Notes: generated from the sequence alone by a model not told the origin. Counted from the first letter of the stretch, positions 30,900-41,182 are shown. The stretch is 64,000 nt of DNA from Bifidobacterium ruminantium DSM 6489 (GCF_000770925.1 NZ_JDTK01000001.1:1-64000), one strand, 5' to 3'. Made by a program: numbers and translations.

Positions 30900-32447
30900 A
30901 TGGGAGATCCTCGTGGATTCCTGAAGGTCCGTACCCGTCGCGAACTGGCCGAACGCCCCGTTGAAGAGCGAATCAAGGACTGGTTCGACGTTCACACCGA
31001 ATCCGGCCTGCAGTCCTGGACCACCGAGCAGGCGGCCCGCTGCATGGACTGCGGCACCCCGTTCTGCATGAGCGGCTGCCCGCTGGGCAACATCATCCCC
31101 GAGTTCAACGATTTGGTCCGCCAGGAGAAGTGGGAGGACGCGTACAACCGTCTGTCCGAAACCAACAACTTCCCCGAAGTGACCGGTCGCATCTGCCCGG
31201 CATTGTGCGAAGCCGCCTGCGTGCTTGGCATCCACCAGCCGGCCACGATGATCCAGAACGATGAGCGCACCATCATCGATCAGGCATGGAGCCTTGACTA
31301 CGTCAAGCCTCTGCCGCCGCAGCGTCTGACCGACCAGACCGTTGCCGTGGTCGGTTCCGGCCCATCCGGTCTCGCCTGCGCCCAGCAGCTCACCCGCGCC
31401 GGCCATACGGTGGTCGTGTACGAGCGCGATGACGCCATCGGCGGTCTGATGCGCTACGGCATTCCGAACTTCAAGCTTGACAAGCGTCTGATTGACCGCC
31501 GTGTGGAGCAGATGGAAGCCGAAGGCACCGTGTTCCGCACCGGCGTGGAGATCGGCAAGGACATCTCTTGGGACGATTTGCGTTCCCGCTACGACGCCGT
31601 GGTGGTTGCCATCGGCTCCACCGTGCCTCGTGATATGAAGATTCCTGGCCGTGAGCTCGAAGGCATCCACTTCGCCATGGAGTTCCTGCCCGACGCGACC
31701 CGTCGAGTGTATGGCGTCAAGCCGGTCAACGACATCACCGCCGAAGGCAAGCACGTCGTCATCATCGGCGGCGGCGACACCGGTTCCGACTGCCTCGGCA
31801 CATCCCTGCGCCAAGGCGCGAAGGACGTCACCGTGCTGCAGATCATGCCGCAGGAACCGAAGCAGCGTCCCGACAACCAGCCGTGGCCGACGTTCGCGCG
31901 CCTGTACAAGGAGACCTCCTCCATGGAGGAAGGCTTCGAGACGCAGCGCGCCGAATATGTGTACAACACCGATTCGGTGAACTTCGTCGGTTCGGAAGAG
32001 GATCAGGCCAAGGTGAAGATCGAGAACTCCACCGCAACCGAGGGATTCGTCGCCGACGAAAACGGCCATGTCACCGGTCTGAAGGTGGTGAACGTCGCCC
32101 CGGGCGAGAATGGTCCGTTCACTCGCCAGGCTGGCACAGAGCGTGTGATTCCCGCCGACTTGGTACTCATCTCCGTGGGCTTCCTGCATCCGGACACCAC
32201 CACGCTGGTCGACCAGCTGCCAGTCGACCTCGACGGCCGTGGCAATGTGGCGCGTAACGACAAGTTCGCCACATCCCAGGATGGTGTTTTCGCCTGCGGC
32301 GACGCCGGACGCGGACAAAGCCTTGTGGTGTGGGCCATCTCAGAAGGCCGCTCCTGCGCGGCTGCGGTCGACGAATACCTCACCGGTGCCACTGAGCTGC
32401 CGGCGCCGATCGTCGCTTCCAAGCATCCGATGATGCTGCCGCGCTGA
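30900..32447 (+). CDS. gltD: Glutamate synthase (NADPH) small subunit
   Basis: 515-aa flavoprotein that passes electrons from NADPH through FAD and Fe-S clusters to GltB. The N-terminal ferredoxin-like cysteines are CMDCGTPFCMSGCPLGN and CPALCEAAC. The FAD Rossmann motif is AVVGSGPSGLACAQQL, the NADPH motif VVIIGGGDTGSDC, and the C-terminal FAD segment GVFACGDAGRGQSLVVWAI. GGAAGGAGCGC lies within the gltB end. A strong terminator follows. Confidence 0.95.
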   Translation: MGDPRGFLKVRTRRELAERPVEERIKDWFDVHTESGLQSWTTEQAARCMDCGTPFCMSGCPLGNIIPEFNDLVRQEKWEDAYNRLSETNNFPEVTGRICPALCEAACVLGIHQPATMIQNDERTIIDQAWSLDYVKPLPPQRLTDQTVAVVGSGPSGLACAQQLTRAGHTVVVYERDDAIGGLMRYGIPNFKLDKRLIDRRVEQMEAEGTVFRTGVEIGKDISWDDLRSRYDAVVVAIGSTVPRDMKIPGRELEGIHFAMEFLPDATRRVYGVKPVNDITAEGKHVVIIGGGDTGSDCLGTSLRQGAKDVTVLQIMPQEPKQRPDNQPWPTFARLYKETSSMEEGFETQRAEYVYNTDSVNFVGSEEDQAKVKIENSTATEGFVADENGHVTGLKVVNVAPGENGPFTRQAGTERVIPADLVLISVGFLHPDTTTLVDQLPVDLDGRGNVARNDKFATSQDGVFACGDAGRGQSLVVWAISEGRSCAAAVDEYLTGATELPAPIVASKHPMMLPR

Positions 32448-32475
32448 TCGAAGGCGTAATCGCAATACAGAATGG

Positions 32476-32525
32476 CAGGTAGCCCAGCTCGTGAATGAAT
32501 GGCGAGCCGGGCTACCTGTTTTTTG
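32476..32525 (+). terminator. Intrinsic terminator after gltBD
   Basis: Stem CAGGTAGCCC / GGGCTACCTG, extended by GCTCG / CGAGC across one mismatch, then a run of seven Ts. Confidence 0.93.
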
Positions 32526-32575
32526 CCGATAATGCGGTAAAGTAATCCCAGCACCATGTAACAAAGGAGTGACCA

Positions 32576-33037
32576 ATGCCAAATCGTGCCGAACGACGTG
32601 CCCAAGCCAAACGCAATCGCCGCGGAGTGCCCCAACAATATGATCAGACCCAAGGGCGCGCGCGTTCTGGAATGTTGGATGAATACCAGCTGCAGGAGAA
32701 GTCCCGCCGCTTGCAGGATGGCACCGATGGACCGTGGAAGCCGAGCGCCAGCACGATCACGGAAACCGAAAGCGTGCTGAACACCAATCCCGATTACAGG
32801 AATCCGAAGATGTTCAAGGCTCCGCATTCCATCCGTCAATGGTTCCGCGTGGCCAGCTGGGTGCTGATTGCTGTCGCAGCCATCGCCTTCCTGGTGATTA
32901 TGTGGCTTCCGTCGCATCCGATGTGGCTGATTGCCACGGTTTCCATCGTTTTCGCGGTCGGTGTATTGAGCCTGTTCTTCACTGCCGGTGACTCGAAACA
33001 CAATCCGAACCTTGATCAGAATGGCACAGCCGTCTGA
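32576..33037 (+). CDS. Small membrane protein, unknown function
   Basis: 153 aa. A strongly basic N-terminal cytosolic part (NRAERRAQAKRNRRG) leads to two adjacent hydrophobic helices at residues about 95-117 and 120-142, and a short polar tail. No family was recognised; similar basic two-helix proteins are common in bifidobacteria. AAAGGAGTGACC before ATG 32576 is a good ribosome site. It is monocistronic between two clear terminators. Confidence 0.8.
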   Translation: MPNRAERRAQAKRNRRGVPQQYDQTQGRARSGMLDEYQLQEKSRRLQDGTDGPWKPSASTITETESVLNTNPDYRNPKMFKAPHSIRQWFRVASWVLIAVAAIAFLVIMWLPSHPMWLIATVSIVFAVGVLSLFFTAGDSKHNPNLDQNGTAV

Positions 33038-33057
33038 ATCATATCCGAATTTTTCGG

Positions 33058-33107
33058 GAATCGCCCATGTCGTCGAGCGTATGAGATGACATGGGCGATT
33101 CTTTTTT
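33058..33107 (+). terminator. Intrinsic terminator after the 32576 gene
   Basis: Perfect 14-bp stem GAATCGCCCATGTC / GACATGGGCGATTC followed by TTTTTT. Confidence 0.95.
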
Positions 33108-33142
33108 GCACGCTCCACGGAACGAAGATACGGGAGACATCA

Positions 33143-33176
33143 TGAAAACGGTTGCCACAACTTGCAGCCGTTTTCA
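33143..33176. promoter_or_regulatory. Inverted repeat with cre-like half sites upstream of glgA
   Basis: TGAAAACGG, 16 bp, CCGTTTTCA. Each arm resembles half of a LacI/CcpA-type operator (TGAAAACG..TTTTCA). It lies 110 bp before the glycogen synthase start, consistent with sugar-responsive control (inference). Confidence 0.4.
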
Positions 33177-33286
33177 GAAAAAATGAAAAAAGAGATGATT
33201 CGGAAATGAAACAATACGGTATTTTCTGAAAAACTGTTTTACAGTAGTACTTGGAATGACTGGCAGACTCGAGGAGGAGAACAGAC

Positions 33287-34540
33287 ATGAAAGTTGACAT
33301 CCTATCCCGCGAATACCCTCCCAAGGTGTACGGAGGCGCTGGAGTACATGTGGAGGAGCTTTCCAAAGTGCTGGCGGAACGGGTCGATGTGACCGTCCGG
33401 GCGTTCGACGGCCCACGCACGCCATCCGATGTTCCCGAGATCCCGGGCGCCGATCCGAAGGGGTCCCTCAAGGTCGTCGGCTATCACGTGCCGGAGGAAA
33501 TGCGGGACGCGAACGGCGCCTTGAAGACGTTCAGCGTCGATTTGCAGATGGCCAACGACGTCGATGCCGATATTATCCACGCACATACGTGGTACGCATG
33601 TCTTGCCGGGTATCTTGCCAAGATGCTGCATGACACGCCATTGGTCATCACCGCGCATTCGCTTGAGCCCTTCCGGCCTTGGAAGCGCGAGCAGCTTGGC
33701 GGCGGATACAATCTGAGCTCCTGGGCGGAGAAGGACGCCTACGAGCATGCCGATCGGATCATCGCCGTGTCCGCCGGCATGCGCAAGGACATTCTTACGG
33801 CCTACCCGGATCTCGATCCGGACAAGGTGGCCGTGGTGCACAATGGTATCACCATGAGCCAGTTCGAGACCCCGGCGGATGACGATCCCGGCTGGCAGGT
33901 GTTCGACCGTTACCACATCGACCGCACCAAACCGACGCTGCTGTTCGTCGGTCGCATCACCCGTCAGAAAGGTCTGCCGTATCTGCTCCGGGCATTGCAT
34001 TTTGTCGATCCGAACGTCCAGGTTGTGTTGTGCGCTGGCGCTCCCGATACGCCGGAAATCATGGAAGAGGTCAAAACCGCTTTCGCCAAACTTGACGAGA
34101 AGCGCGGCAATATCATCTGGATCGAAGAGATGCTGCCGAAGCCGGAGCTCAACGCGCTCGAACATGGATGCGACGCGTTCATCTGCCCATCCATCTACGA
34201 GCCTCTCGGCATTGTGAATCTGGAAGCCATGGCTTGCGGATTGCCGGTTGTCGCCTCCGCCACCGGCGGTATACCGGAAGTGGTCGTGGATGGTGAGACC
34301 GGCTATCTGGTTCCCATCGACCAGCTTCACGACGGGACCGGCACACCCACCAATCCGGACAAATTCGTGCATGACATGGCCGATGCCATCAACCGCATCA
34401 TGTCCGATCCCGAAAAGGCGAAACTTATGGGACGTGCGGGCTATGAGCGCGCGCGTGACCATTTCAGCTGGGAATCCATTGCGGATAAGACGCTCAAGGT
34501 CTATGAGGACGTGCTTGCCGAACGTAACCGGGCGGAGTAG
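33287..34540 (+). CDS. glgA: Glycogen synthase, GT4 actinobacterial type
   Basis: 417-aa retaining glycosyltransferase of the ADP/UDP-glucose family used in actinobacteria for glycogen or maltosyl-phosphate synthesis. Features: the N-terminal KVDILSREYPPKVYGGAGVHV (K-x-G-G loop), IIHAHTWYA, RIIAVSAGMRKDI, the donor-site FVGRITRQKGLPYLL, and the E-x7-E motif CPSIYEPLGIVNLEAMACGLPVV. GAGGAGGAGAAC lies upstream of ATG 33287. It stands alone with a dyad upstream and a hairpin downstream. Confidence 0.9.
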   Translation: MKVDILSREYPPKVYGGAGVHVEELSKVLAERVDVTVRAFDGPRTPSDVPEIPGADPKGSLKVVGYHVPEEMRDANGALKTFSVDLQMANDVDADIIHAHTWYACLAGYLAKMLHDTPLVITAHSLEPFRPWKREQLGGGYNLSSWAEKDAYEHADRIIAVSAGMRKDILTAYPDLDPDKVAVVHNGITMSQFETPADDDPGWQVFDRYHIDRTKPTLLFVGRITRQKGLPYLLRALHFVDPNVQVVLCAGAPDTPEIMEEVKTAFAKLDEKRGNIIWIEEMLPKPELNALEHGCDAFICPSIYEPLGIVNLEAMACGLPVVASATGGIPEVVVDGETGYLVPIDQLHDGTGTPTNPDKFVHDMADAINRIMSDPEKAKLMGRAGYERARDHFSWESIADKTLKVYEDVLAERNRAE

Positions 34541-34584
34541 TGCTACTGAAGCAGAAAACCGGTCATAGGGCAAGACCCCGCATG

Positions 34585-34625
34585 AATGCCTCCTGCCGAC
34601 GCGTTACGCTGACAGGAGGCATTTC
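34585..34625 (+). terminator. Hairpin after glgA
   Basis: Stem AATGCCTCCTG / CAGGAGGCATT around a 17-nt loop, then TTC. A short T-run makes it a moderate terminator. Confidence 0.7.
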
Positions 34626-34660
34626 ATATCCAAACTGTCATTTGAAACCGTGGAGGAACG

Positions 34661-35512
34661 ATGAGCGAACAGGACGTCGCATTGAAACTGTCTGGTGTGG
34701 AATTCCGTCGTCGCAGGCGTGTGATTCTCACCAAAGTCAATCTGGAGGTCAAAAAGGGCGAGAAATGGGTGTTGTTCGGTCCCAACGGTATTGGCAAATC
34801 CACCTTGGTGCAGATGATGAGCACCCGTGGCTTCCCCTCTGAAGGAACAGTGGACATCCTTGGCAACCGTCTTGGCAAAGTGAATGTGTTTTCCTATCGC
34901 AACCGCATCGGACTGAGCTCCGCAGAACTCGGACGCGCGTTCCCGCCGCAGGAGGATCCGCTTGACGCCATCGTGACGGCTTTGACCGCCACGACAGGTC
35001 GCTGGCGCGACACCTACACCGATGAGGACTATGCTAAGGCACGTGCGCTTATGCGCGAGTTTGGCATCGAATATCTGGAAGGCAAGATGATGTTCAAGCT
35101 TTCCGAGGGCGAACGCACACGTGTGCTCATCTGCCGTGCGTTGATGGCTGATCCTGACCTGCTGATTCTTGACGAGCCGACCACGGGACTCGATCTGGGC
35201 GGACGTGAGATCGCACTGCGCGCATTGAGCCGTGTCGGCGCCGAGCAGTCCGACCGCGCCGTGATTCTGGTGACGCACAGGCTCGAGGAGATTCCGCAAG
35301 GTTTCGACCATGTGGCCATCATGGGTCGTATCACCGGCAATGAGGCGGACGCCTACGCGGACAATGTGGCTGGAAACGATCCGGCGCCGGGCACCATCGT
35401 GTATACGGGCGATCTGGAGCATGGCTTCACCTCGGAGCGCTTGAGCCAAGTGTTCGGCCTGGAGTTGAACGTGATGCATGCGAATGGACGCTGGAACGCG
35501 TACGCGGTGTGA
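34661..35512 (+). CDS. ABC transporter ATP-binding protein (stand-alone)
   Basis: 283 aa. Walker A is GPNGIGKST, the signature LSEGERTRV departs from LSGGQ, Walker B is LLILDEPTTGLD, and the H-loop is VTHRLEE. No permease or binding protein is adjacent, so this resembles the YlmA/ModF-like soluble ABC ATPases whose partners are unknown. The C-terminal ~45 residues lie beyond the ABC core. GGAGGAACG precedes ATG 34661. It is followed after 75 bp by trmI. Confidence 0.85.
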   Translation: MSEQDVALKLSGVEFRRRRRVILTKVNLEVKKGEKWVLFGPNGIGKSTLVQMMSTRGFPSEGTVDILGNRLGKVNVFSYRNRIGLSSAELGRAFPPQEDPLDAIVTALTATTGRWRDTYTDEDYAKARALMREFGIEYLEGKMMFKLSEGERTRVLICRALMADPDLLILDEPTTGLDLGGREIALRALSRVGAEQSDRAVILVTHRLEEIPQGFDHVAIMGRITGNEADAYADNVAGNDPAPGTIVYTGDLEHGFTSERLSQVFGLELNVMHANGRWNAYAV

Positions 35513-35587
35513 CGCCCGGATGATGCCGCCGATAAGGTAGCATGTATGTTCGGATTGTCCGGTGGCGAACAGTAAGGAGTGGTTTCC

Positions 35588-36643
35588 ATGCGTCGAGGCG
35601 CGTTGCAGGCCGGCGAAAAGGTGCAGTTCACGGATCGAAGGTCCAACAAAATCACCGACCAATTGGTGCTTGGTGGCGTGACACAGACCTCGCATGGCAT
35701 CATTCTGCATGATGATGTGATCGGACGGTCGGAAGGCTCGGTCGTGGTGACGGTGAGCGCGAAGCGCGAGGCTCAGGTCAACCAGATTCATCCCGAACGT
35801 GACGCGAACAAGCCTTGGAAAGGCACGCGTGCCATCGGCGGTTGGGAATTCGCTGTGATGCGTCCTCGTCTGGCCGATTATGTGCTGTCCATGCCTCGAG
35901 GCGCGCAGATCATGTATCCGAAGGACATTGCACAGGTCATCCAGCTCGGGGACATTCGTTCCGGAATGAATGTGCTGGAATCCGGTGCAGGATCGGGCGC
36001 GATGAGCATCAATCTGCTGGATGCCGTGGGGGAGAAGGGACGCTTAACCACCATCGAGATGCGTCCGGAATTCGCGCGCGTCGCCGAGGCCAACGCGACG
36101 GTGTATTTCGGGGAACGCCCCTCATGGTGGGATTTGAGAGCCGGTGACTTCGATTCGGTCGCGGCCGGACTGCCGGAGCACTCCTTTGACCGCATCATGC
36201 TGGACATGCTCGATCCATGGAACCGGCTTGAACAGGCGTACCGCGTGATCGCGCCCGGCGGCGTGCTTGTGGCGTATATCACCACCACGACGCAGCTCAG
36301 CCGTATGGCCGAGGCATTACGCGATGCCGGCTGCTGGACCGAACCGGACATCCAGGAGACTTTGGAACGTGATTGGAAGGCGCAGGGGCTGGCGGTACGT
36401 CCCGACCACCAGATGATAGGCCATACAGGATTCCTGATGGTCTCGCGTGCGATGGCTCCGGGATTTCCGGCGCTGCGCAAACGCGACCGGGCTACGAAGG
36501 ACACGGTCACCGACATCGATTCGATGACGGACGAGGAACGCGCCGAACAGCTTGAGGATCTGCAATTGCGGGACATTTCCGACCGCAAGCTACGCAAGGT
36601 GCTACGGGATCTCGACGCGCAGGTCGAAGCTATAGGCAAGTAG
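35588..36643 (+). CDS. trmI: tRNA (adenine-58-N1)-methyltransferase TrmI
   Basis: 351 aa. The N-terminal beta-rich domain is followed by the SAM-binding Rossmann domain with motif I VLESGAGSGAMSINLLDAVG, EMRPEFARVAEAN, and the active-site region DRIMLDMLDPW. It is longer than typical TrmI (about 280 aa) because of an acidic, charged C-terminal tail (about 60 residues). ATG 35588 has AAGGAG eight bases upstream; the GTG at 35579 overlaps that site. In actinobacteria this gene usually sits near proteasome/ARC genes; here it does not. Confidence 0.9.
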   Translation: MRRGALQAGEKVQFTDRRSNKITDQLVLGGVTQTSHGIILHDDVIGRSEGSVVVTVSAKREAQVNQIHPERDANKPWKGTRAIGGWEFAVMRPRLADYVLSMPRGAQIMYPKDIAQVIQLGDIRSGMNVLESGAGSGAMSINLLDAVGEKGRLTTIEMRPEFARVAEANATVYFGERPSWWDLRAGDFDSVAAGLPEHSFDRIMLDMLDPWNRLEQAYRVIAPGGVLVAYITTTTQLSRMAEALRDAGCWTEPDIQETLERDWKAQGLAVRPDHQMIGHTGFLMVSRAMAPGFPALRKRDRATKDTVTDIDSMTDEERAEQLEDLQLRDISDRKLRKVLRDLDAQVEAIGK

Positions 36644-36740
36644 GATTCCCGCGTTTCCTGCCCTGCTCCGCAGGAATATCTGCGACAATGGGACACGGAT
36701 ATTGAAATGCGGCGATGGATTCTGATCGGAGCGGACCGTC

Positions 36741-37301
36741 ATGGGAACAAGCCTGAAAAAGGTTGCCAAAAAAGCCAAGGAATACAAGTATGTGCTGCTG
36801 GTGATGCGCCACGCCAAAACCGAACCGTTCGGAAGCGACGGCAATGATTCGGGGCGTGAACTCACCGACAAGGGGCGCAAGCAGGCCAAGGCCGTGGCGA
36901 AGGGGCTGGATGCGATGAAAATGGTACCGGATCGAATCGCATGCTCGAGCGCCACCCGTGCGCGTCAGACCTGCGATAGGCTGCTGAAAGTCTTCGGTGA
37001 TGACCCGAAGGTCGATTATCGGCAAAACCTGTACGAGGGCGGAGTGCAATCCGTGTTTGACGAGCTCGCCCAAACCAAGGACAAACATCACAGGCTACTT
37101 GTTCTTGGACATGAGCCGACCGTGTCGATCGCCTGCCAATGGCTGGCGAGTGCGGAATCCGACCCGACTTTGCTCGACATGCTGAATCTGGGCATGTCTC
37201 CTGCATCAATCGCTGTGTTCGGTTCCAACGAGCCGTTCGGCAAATGGCAGCTGCATAGCGGCGAGCTGATAGCCCTGCTTACGGCCAAGGATTTCGAATA
37301 A
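36741..37301 (+). CDS. SixA-like histidine phosphatase
   Basis: 186-aa member of the phosphoglycerate-mutase-like superfamily. The catalytic RHG-type motif reads MRHAKTEP near residue 22. SSATRARQT follows, and the second histidine is in LVLGHEPTVS. SixA proteins dephosphorylate phosphohistidine on signalling or PTS proteins; the partner here is unknown. The basic N-terminal 16 residues (KKVAKKAKEYKY) are unusual. No strong Shine-Dalgarno is seen before ATG 36741. Confidence 0.83.
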   Translation: MGTSLKKVAKKAKEYKYVLLVMRHAKTEPFGSDGNDSGRELTDKGRKQAKAVAKGLDAMKMVPDRIACSSATRARQTCDRLLKVFGDDPKVDYRQNLYEGGVQSVFDELAQTKDKHHRLLVLGHEPTVSIACQWLASAESDPTLLDMLNLGMSPASIAVFGSNEPFGKWQLHSGELIALLTAKDFE

Positions 37302-37425
37302 AGGCTTGTCCTGCCTGAAGCCGTCATAGGCGCAATGCGGAACGTCGGATTGTGGTTTCAGCGCTTCACGACATGCGATGCGTTCCTGTCATTTCTGCCA
37401 TTCCCGTCATGGAACGTGGCGCGGA

Positions 37426-37794
37426 TCATTCGTCGTACTCCACACGGAACGTGCGCTCTCCCCGTAATACGGGAATGTTCGTGACGTCCACGTGCATCAC
37501 GCGGCTCCATTCCGGTCCTTCGCAAAGTTTTTCGTACATGGCGAACAATGCCTGCTGGGATCCCTGCGCTTCCACCTGTACGCTGCCGTCGCGCAGGTTG
37601 CGAACCCAACCCGTTACGTTCAGTTTATGTGCCGCAATGGATGCAAAATAACGAAATCCCACGCCTTGCACTTTTCCGGAGACGGTGGCGCGCATCCGTA
37701 GCAGTTTGCCTTGCGAGGCCACCCATTCCTCGAGCTCCTTCATATCCTGTTCGCTGGTATGCCGGTCGGTCTGCATCATCGCATCCTTAGCCAT
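37426..37794 (-). CDS. acyP: Acylphosphatase
   Basis: 122 aa. The acylphosphatase domain (residues about 32-122) holds the signature VQGVGFRYFA with the catalytic arginine and GWVRNLRDGSVQVEAQG with the asparagine. It hydrolyses acyl phosphates such as acetyl-phosphate, which bifidobacteria make in quantity through phosphoketolase (context inference). A ~30-residue polar N-terminal extension precedes the core. ATG 37794 with AAGGGG five bases upstream is chosen over the TTG/ATG at 37830. It is divergent from metE. Confidence 0.9.
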   Translation of the reverse strand: MAKDAMMQTDRHTSEQDMKELEEWVASQGKLLRMRATVSGKVQGVGFRYFASIAAHKLNVTGWVRNLRDGSVQVEAQGSQQALFAMYEKLCEGPEWSRVMHVDVTNIPVLRGERTFRVEYDE

Positions 37795-37975
37795 CAAAGC
37801 CCCTTTATAAGATGTGTTTTTGCTCACCAAGCCACGCTATCATGAGGTCGGGTGTTTCTGCAGGCACTGCTATAAGGAGCTTTTATAACGACACTCAAAT
37901 TTTCTTAATGCCTTGTGACAAGCGGTTTTGTGATAGCTTGAGCGGGTTGCATTGTTTTTATCAGATGGAGGATTC

Positions 37976-40282
37976 ATGTCCGCTCTCACTTCCGTCTCCG
38001 GTTTCCCGCGCATCGGCCAGAACCGTGAGCTGAAGAAGATTATCGAAGCGTATTGGAAGGGCAACGCAGCCCTCGAAGAAGTTCGCGCCACAGCCAAGGA
38101 ACTTCGAGCTAAGCACTGGAAGCTGCAGCAGGAAGCCGGAATCGACCTGATTCCGAGCAACGACTTCAGCTATTACGATCAGATGCTCGACACCGCGATT
38201 CTGCTGAATGTGATTCCGCAGCGCTACCAGCGTCTCGCCTTCGACAATCCCGAGGAGACCCTGTTCGCGATGGGCCGCGGCTACCAGGGCGACAAGGGCG
38301 ACGTGACCGCCCTGCCGATGAAGAAGTGGTTCACCACCAACTACCACTATCTGGTTCCCGAAATCGACGCGGCCACCGAGATCAAGCTTGGCAGCACCAA
38401 GCCGTTCGACGAGTTCAACGAGGCCAAGGAGCTGGGCATCCTCACCAAGCCGGTGCTCATCGGCCCGTACACCTTCCTCAAGCTCGCCCGCAACCCGCAG
38501 GCCGAAGAGCTCAAATACGACCAGGGCCTGATCAATGCCGTCGCCGCCGTGTACGACGAGGTCGTCGCCAAGTTCGCGGATCTGGGCGCCGAGTGGATCC
38601 AGATCGACGAGCCGTACCTGGTGCTCGACAAGGAGGAGGGCGACCTCTCCCTGTTCAAGTCCCTGTACTCTAAGATCCTGCCCGCCCGCAAGGGTGCCGT
38701 CAAGGTGCTGCTTAACACGTACTTCGGCCATATCGCCGACGCCTACGAGACCGTCAACCTGCTCGGCTTCGACGGCATCGGCCTCGACCTCAACGAGGGT
38801 CGCGAGGAGAACCTCGCCGCCGTCAAGCAGTACGGCGTCGCCGAGAACACCACCATCTTCGCCGGCGTGATCAACGGCCGCAACATCTGGCGCAACAACT
38901 ACGCCGTGAGCCTCGGCTTGGTCGACGCGCTCAAGCAGGTCACCAAGAACGTCGCCGTCTCCACCGCCAGCTCCCTGCTGCACGTGCCGTTCAGCACCGA
39001 GGGCGAGACCGGTCTTGCCGACGACGTGCGCAAGCACTTCGCCTTCGCCGTCGAGAAGCTCGGCGAATTGCACGAGGTCGCGGTTCTGGCCGATGCCACC
39101 GATGACGAGAAGAAGGCTTCCGCCGAGCTCAAGGCCAACCAGGCGCTGTTCGACGGCACCCGCGTCGCTCCCGATTCGGCCGTGGCCGCCCGACTTGCCG
39201 CGCTGACCCCGGACGACTTCGTCCGTCAGCCGGCTCGCGCCGAGCGTCAGAAGGAGCAGCGTGAGGCTCTTGGCCTGCCGCTGCTGACGACCACCACCAT
39301 CGGCTCCTTCCCCCAGACCAAGGAGATTCGCGCCGAGCGTGCCAAGCTGCGCAAGGGCGAGATCAGCAAGGCCGAATACGACGAGTTCATGAAGGCCCAG
39401 ATCGACGCCTGCATCAAGCATCAGGAGGAGATTGGCCTCGACGTGCTCGTGCATGGTGAATTCGAGCGTAACGACATGGTCGAGTATTTCGGCCAGAACC
39501 TTAATGGCTTCCTGTTCACCAAGAACGCTTGGGTGCAGTCCTACGGCACCCGCTGCGTGAAGCCTCCGATCGTGTGGGGTGACGTGTCCCGCGCCAAGCC
39601 GATCACCGTGGAGTGGAGCGCCTACGCGCAGTCCCGTACCGACCATGTGATGAAGGGCATGCTCACCGGCCCGGTGACCATCCTCAACTGGTCCTGGCCG
39701 CGTGAGGACATCACCCATGAGCAGCAGACCCAGCAGCTCGCACTCGCCATCCGTGACGAGGTGCTCGACCTGGAAAAGGCCGGCATCAAGGTCATCCAGA
39801 TCGACGAGGCCGCACTGCGCGAGAAGCTGCCGCTGAGGAAGACCGACTGGCACAAGAAGTACCTCGACTGGGCCATCCCGGCATTCCGTCTGGTGCACTC
39901 CGCGGTCAAGCCGACCACGCAGATCCACACCCACATGTGCTACTCGGAGTTCAACGACATCATCAAGGACATCGACGCGATGGACGCCGACGTGATTTCC
40001 TTCGAGGCTTCCCGTGGCGATCTGGTGGTGCTCGACGCCATCCACGACGCCAACTTCGAGACCGAGGCCGGCCCGGGCGTCTACGACATCCACTCCCCGC
40101 GCATCCCCTCTGAGCAGGAGATTGAGGACCGCATCTACGAGATCCTGAAGAAGATGGACGTGGAGAAGGTCTGGATCAACCCGGATTGCGGCCTGAAGAC
40201 CCGTGGCAACGCGGAGACCTGGCCGAGCCTGGAACATCTGGTGGCCGCGGCCAAGGCCGTGCGCGCCAAGCTCTCCAAGTAA
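37976..40282 (+). CDS. metE: Cobalamin-independent methionine synthase
   Basis: 768 aa; transfers the methyl of 5-methyl-THF (polyglutamate) to homocysteine. The N-terminal homologous barrel begins [16 protein letters not shown]. The C-terminal catalytic barrel holds [24 protein letters not shown], the zinc ligands in HTHMCYSEF and NPDCGLKTR, and [13 protein letters not shown] 37976 follows TGGAGGATTC. The 145-bp region upstream, shared with divergent acyP, has repeated TTTATAA words but no recognised riboswitch. metF follows by 42 bp. Confidence 0.96.
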   Translation: MSALTSVSGFPRIGQNRELKKIIEAYWKGNAALEEVRATAKELRAKHWKLQQEAGIDLIPSNDFSYYDQMLDTAILLNVIPQRYQRLAFDNPEETLFAMGRGYQGDKGDVTALPMKKWFTTNYHYLVPEIDAATEIKLGSTKPFDEFNEAKELGILTKPVLIGPYTFLKLARNPQAEELKYDQGLINAVAAVYDEVVAKFADLGAEWIQIDEPYLVLDKEEGDLSLFKSLYSKILPARKGAVKVLLNTYFGHIADAYETVNLLGFDGIGLDLNEGREENLAAVKQYGVAENTTIFAGVINGRNIWRNNYAVSLGLVDALKQVTKNVAVSTASSLLHVPFSTEGETGLADDVRKHFAFAVEKLGELHEVAVLADATDDEKKASAELKANQALFDGTRVAPDSAVAARLAALTPDDFVRQPARAERQKEQREALGLPLLTTTTIGSFPQTKEIRAERAKLRKGEISKAEYDEFMKAQIDACIKHQEEIGLDVLVHGEFERNDMVEYFGQNLNGFLFTKNAWVQSYGTRCVKPPIVWGDVSRAKPITVEWSAYAQSRTDHVMKGMLTGPVTILNWSWPREDITHEQQTQQLALAIRDEVLDLEKAGIKVIQIDEAALREKLPLRKTDWHKKYLDWAIPAFRLVHSAVKPTTQIHTHMCYSEFNDIIKDIDAMDADVISFEASRGDLVVLDAIHDANFETEAGPGVYDIHSPRIPSEQEIEDRIYEILKKMDVEKVWINPDCGLKTRGNAETWPSLEHLVAAAKAVRAKLSK

Positions 40283-40324
40283 CATCCGCAAAGGCAGAAA
40301 AGGCAAGGATTTCCAAGGAATCAC

Positions 40325-41164
40325 ATGCATTCGCCAATGTTCTCGCTGGAGGTGTTCCCTCCCAAGCGCACCAGTCCTGTAGGAACCATCTACGACACGT
40401 TGGATGGCCTGCAGGGACTGGATCCCGATTTCATCTCCGTCACCTACGGCACCGGCAAATCGTTCGACCGCACGCTGACCGCACGCATCGCGCATACGGT
40501 GGGTGAGTACGGCATTCCCTGTGTCGCCCACCTGACCGCGCAGTATCTCGACAAGGATGACGTGGACGAAGCGCTCGACCTGTTCGACCAAGCCGGCGTC
40601 TCCGGCGTGCTCGCCCTCCGTGGCGATCGCGTCGAAGGTGCCGAACCGGCGGGAGTGTTCGACCATGCGAGCGACCTGGCCGACTACATCCGGCAGAAAA
40701 GACCGAATCTCAAGATCTACGGCGCCTGCTATCCGGAAAAGCATCCGCAGGCGGCGACGCTTGACGAGGATATCGACAACCTCAAGAAGAAGGTCGACGC
40801 CGGTGTGACCCACCTGATTTCGCAGCTTTTCTACGATAACGAAGATTTCCTGCGATTCGTGGACAAGGCGCGTGCCGCCGGCATCGATGTGCCGATCGAA
40901 GCGGGCATCATGCCGGTGATGAACGCGAAATCGGTGCTGCGCATGTCGAAGATGTGCCAGTCGCGCGTGCCGGAGAAACTCTCCGTCCTGCTTGACAAGT
41001 GGGGAGGGGATACCGCTCTGCTGAAGGAAGCTGGTATCACGTACGCGTCCGAACAGATCTGCGATCTGGTGGCACGTGGCGTCGATGGCGTGCATCTGTA
41101 CACGATGAACCATCCTTGCGTCAGCCGACGCATCTGGTCCAACGTCAAACCATTCTTCGTCTGA
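40325..41164 (+). CDS. metF: 5,10-methylenetetrahydrofolate reductase
   Basis: 279-aa FAD-dependent TIM barrel supplying the 5-methyl-THF used by MetE. Motifs: SLEVFPPKR at the start, DFISVTYGTG, a LALRGDR loop, and FYDNEDFLRFVDKARAAGIDVPIEAGIMPV. AAGGAATCAC precedes ATG 40325. It forms the metEF operon, closed by a GC-rich terminator. Confidence 0.94.
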   Translation: MHSPMFSLEVFPPKRTSPVGTIYDTLDGLQGLDPDFISVTYGTGKSFDRTLTARIAHTVGEYGIPCVAHLTAQYLDKDDVDEALDLFDQAGVSGVLALRGDRVEGAEPAGVFDHASDLADYIRQKRPNLKIYGACYPEKHPQAATLDEDIDNLKKKVDAGVTHLISQLFYDNEDFLRFVDKARAAGIDVPIEAGIMPVMNAKSVLRMSKMCQSRVPEKLSVLLDKWGGDTALLKEAGITYASEQICDLVARGVDGVHLYTMNHPCVSRRIWSNVKPFFV

Positions 41165-41182
41165 TTCCGGACGATGCAACAG

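Noticed and set aside
37961-41179. 1072-codon open frame on the minus strand across metE-metF
   Set aside because: It is the mirror of the metE/metF reading frames in high-GC DNA; the translation is His/Gly/Val/Leu-biased with no domain, and metE and metF are certain.
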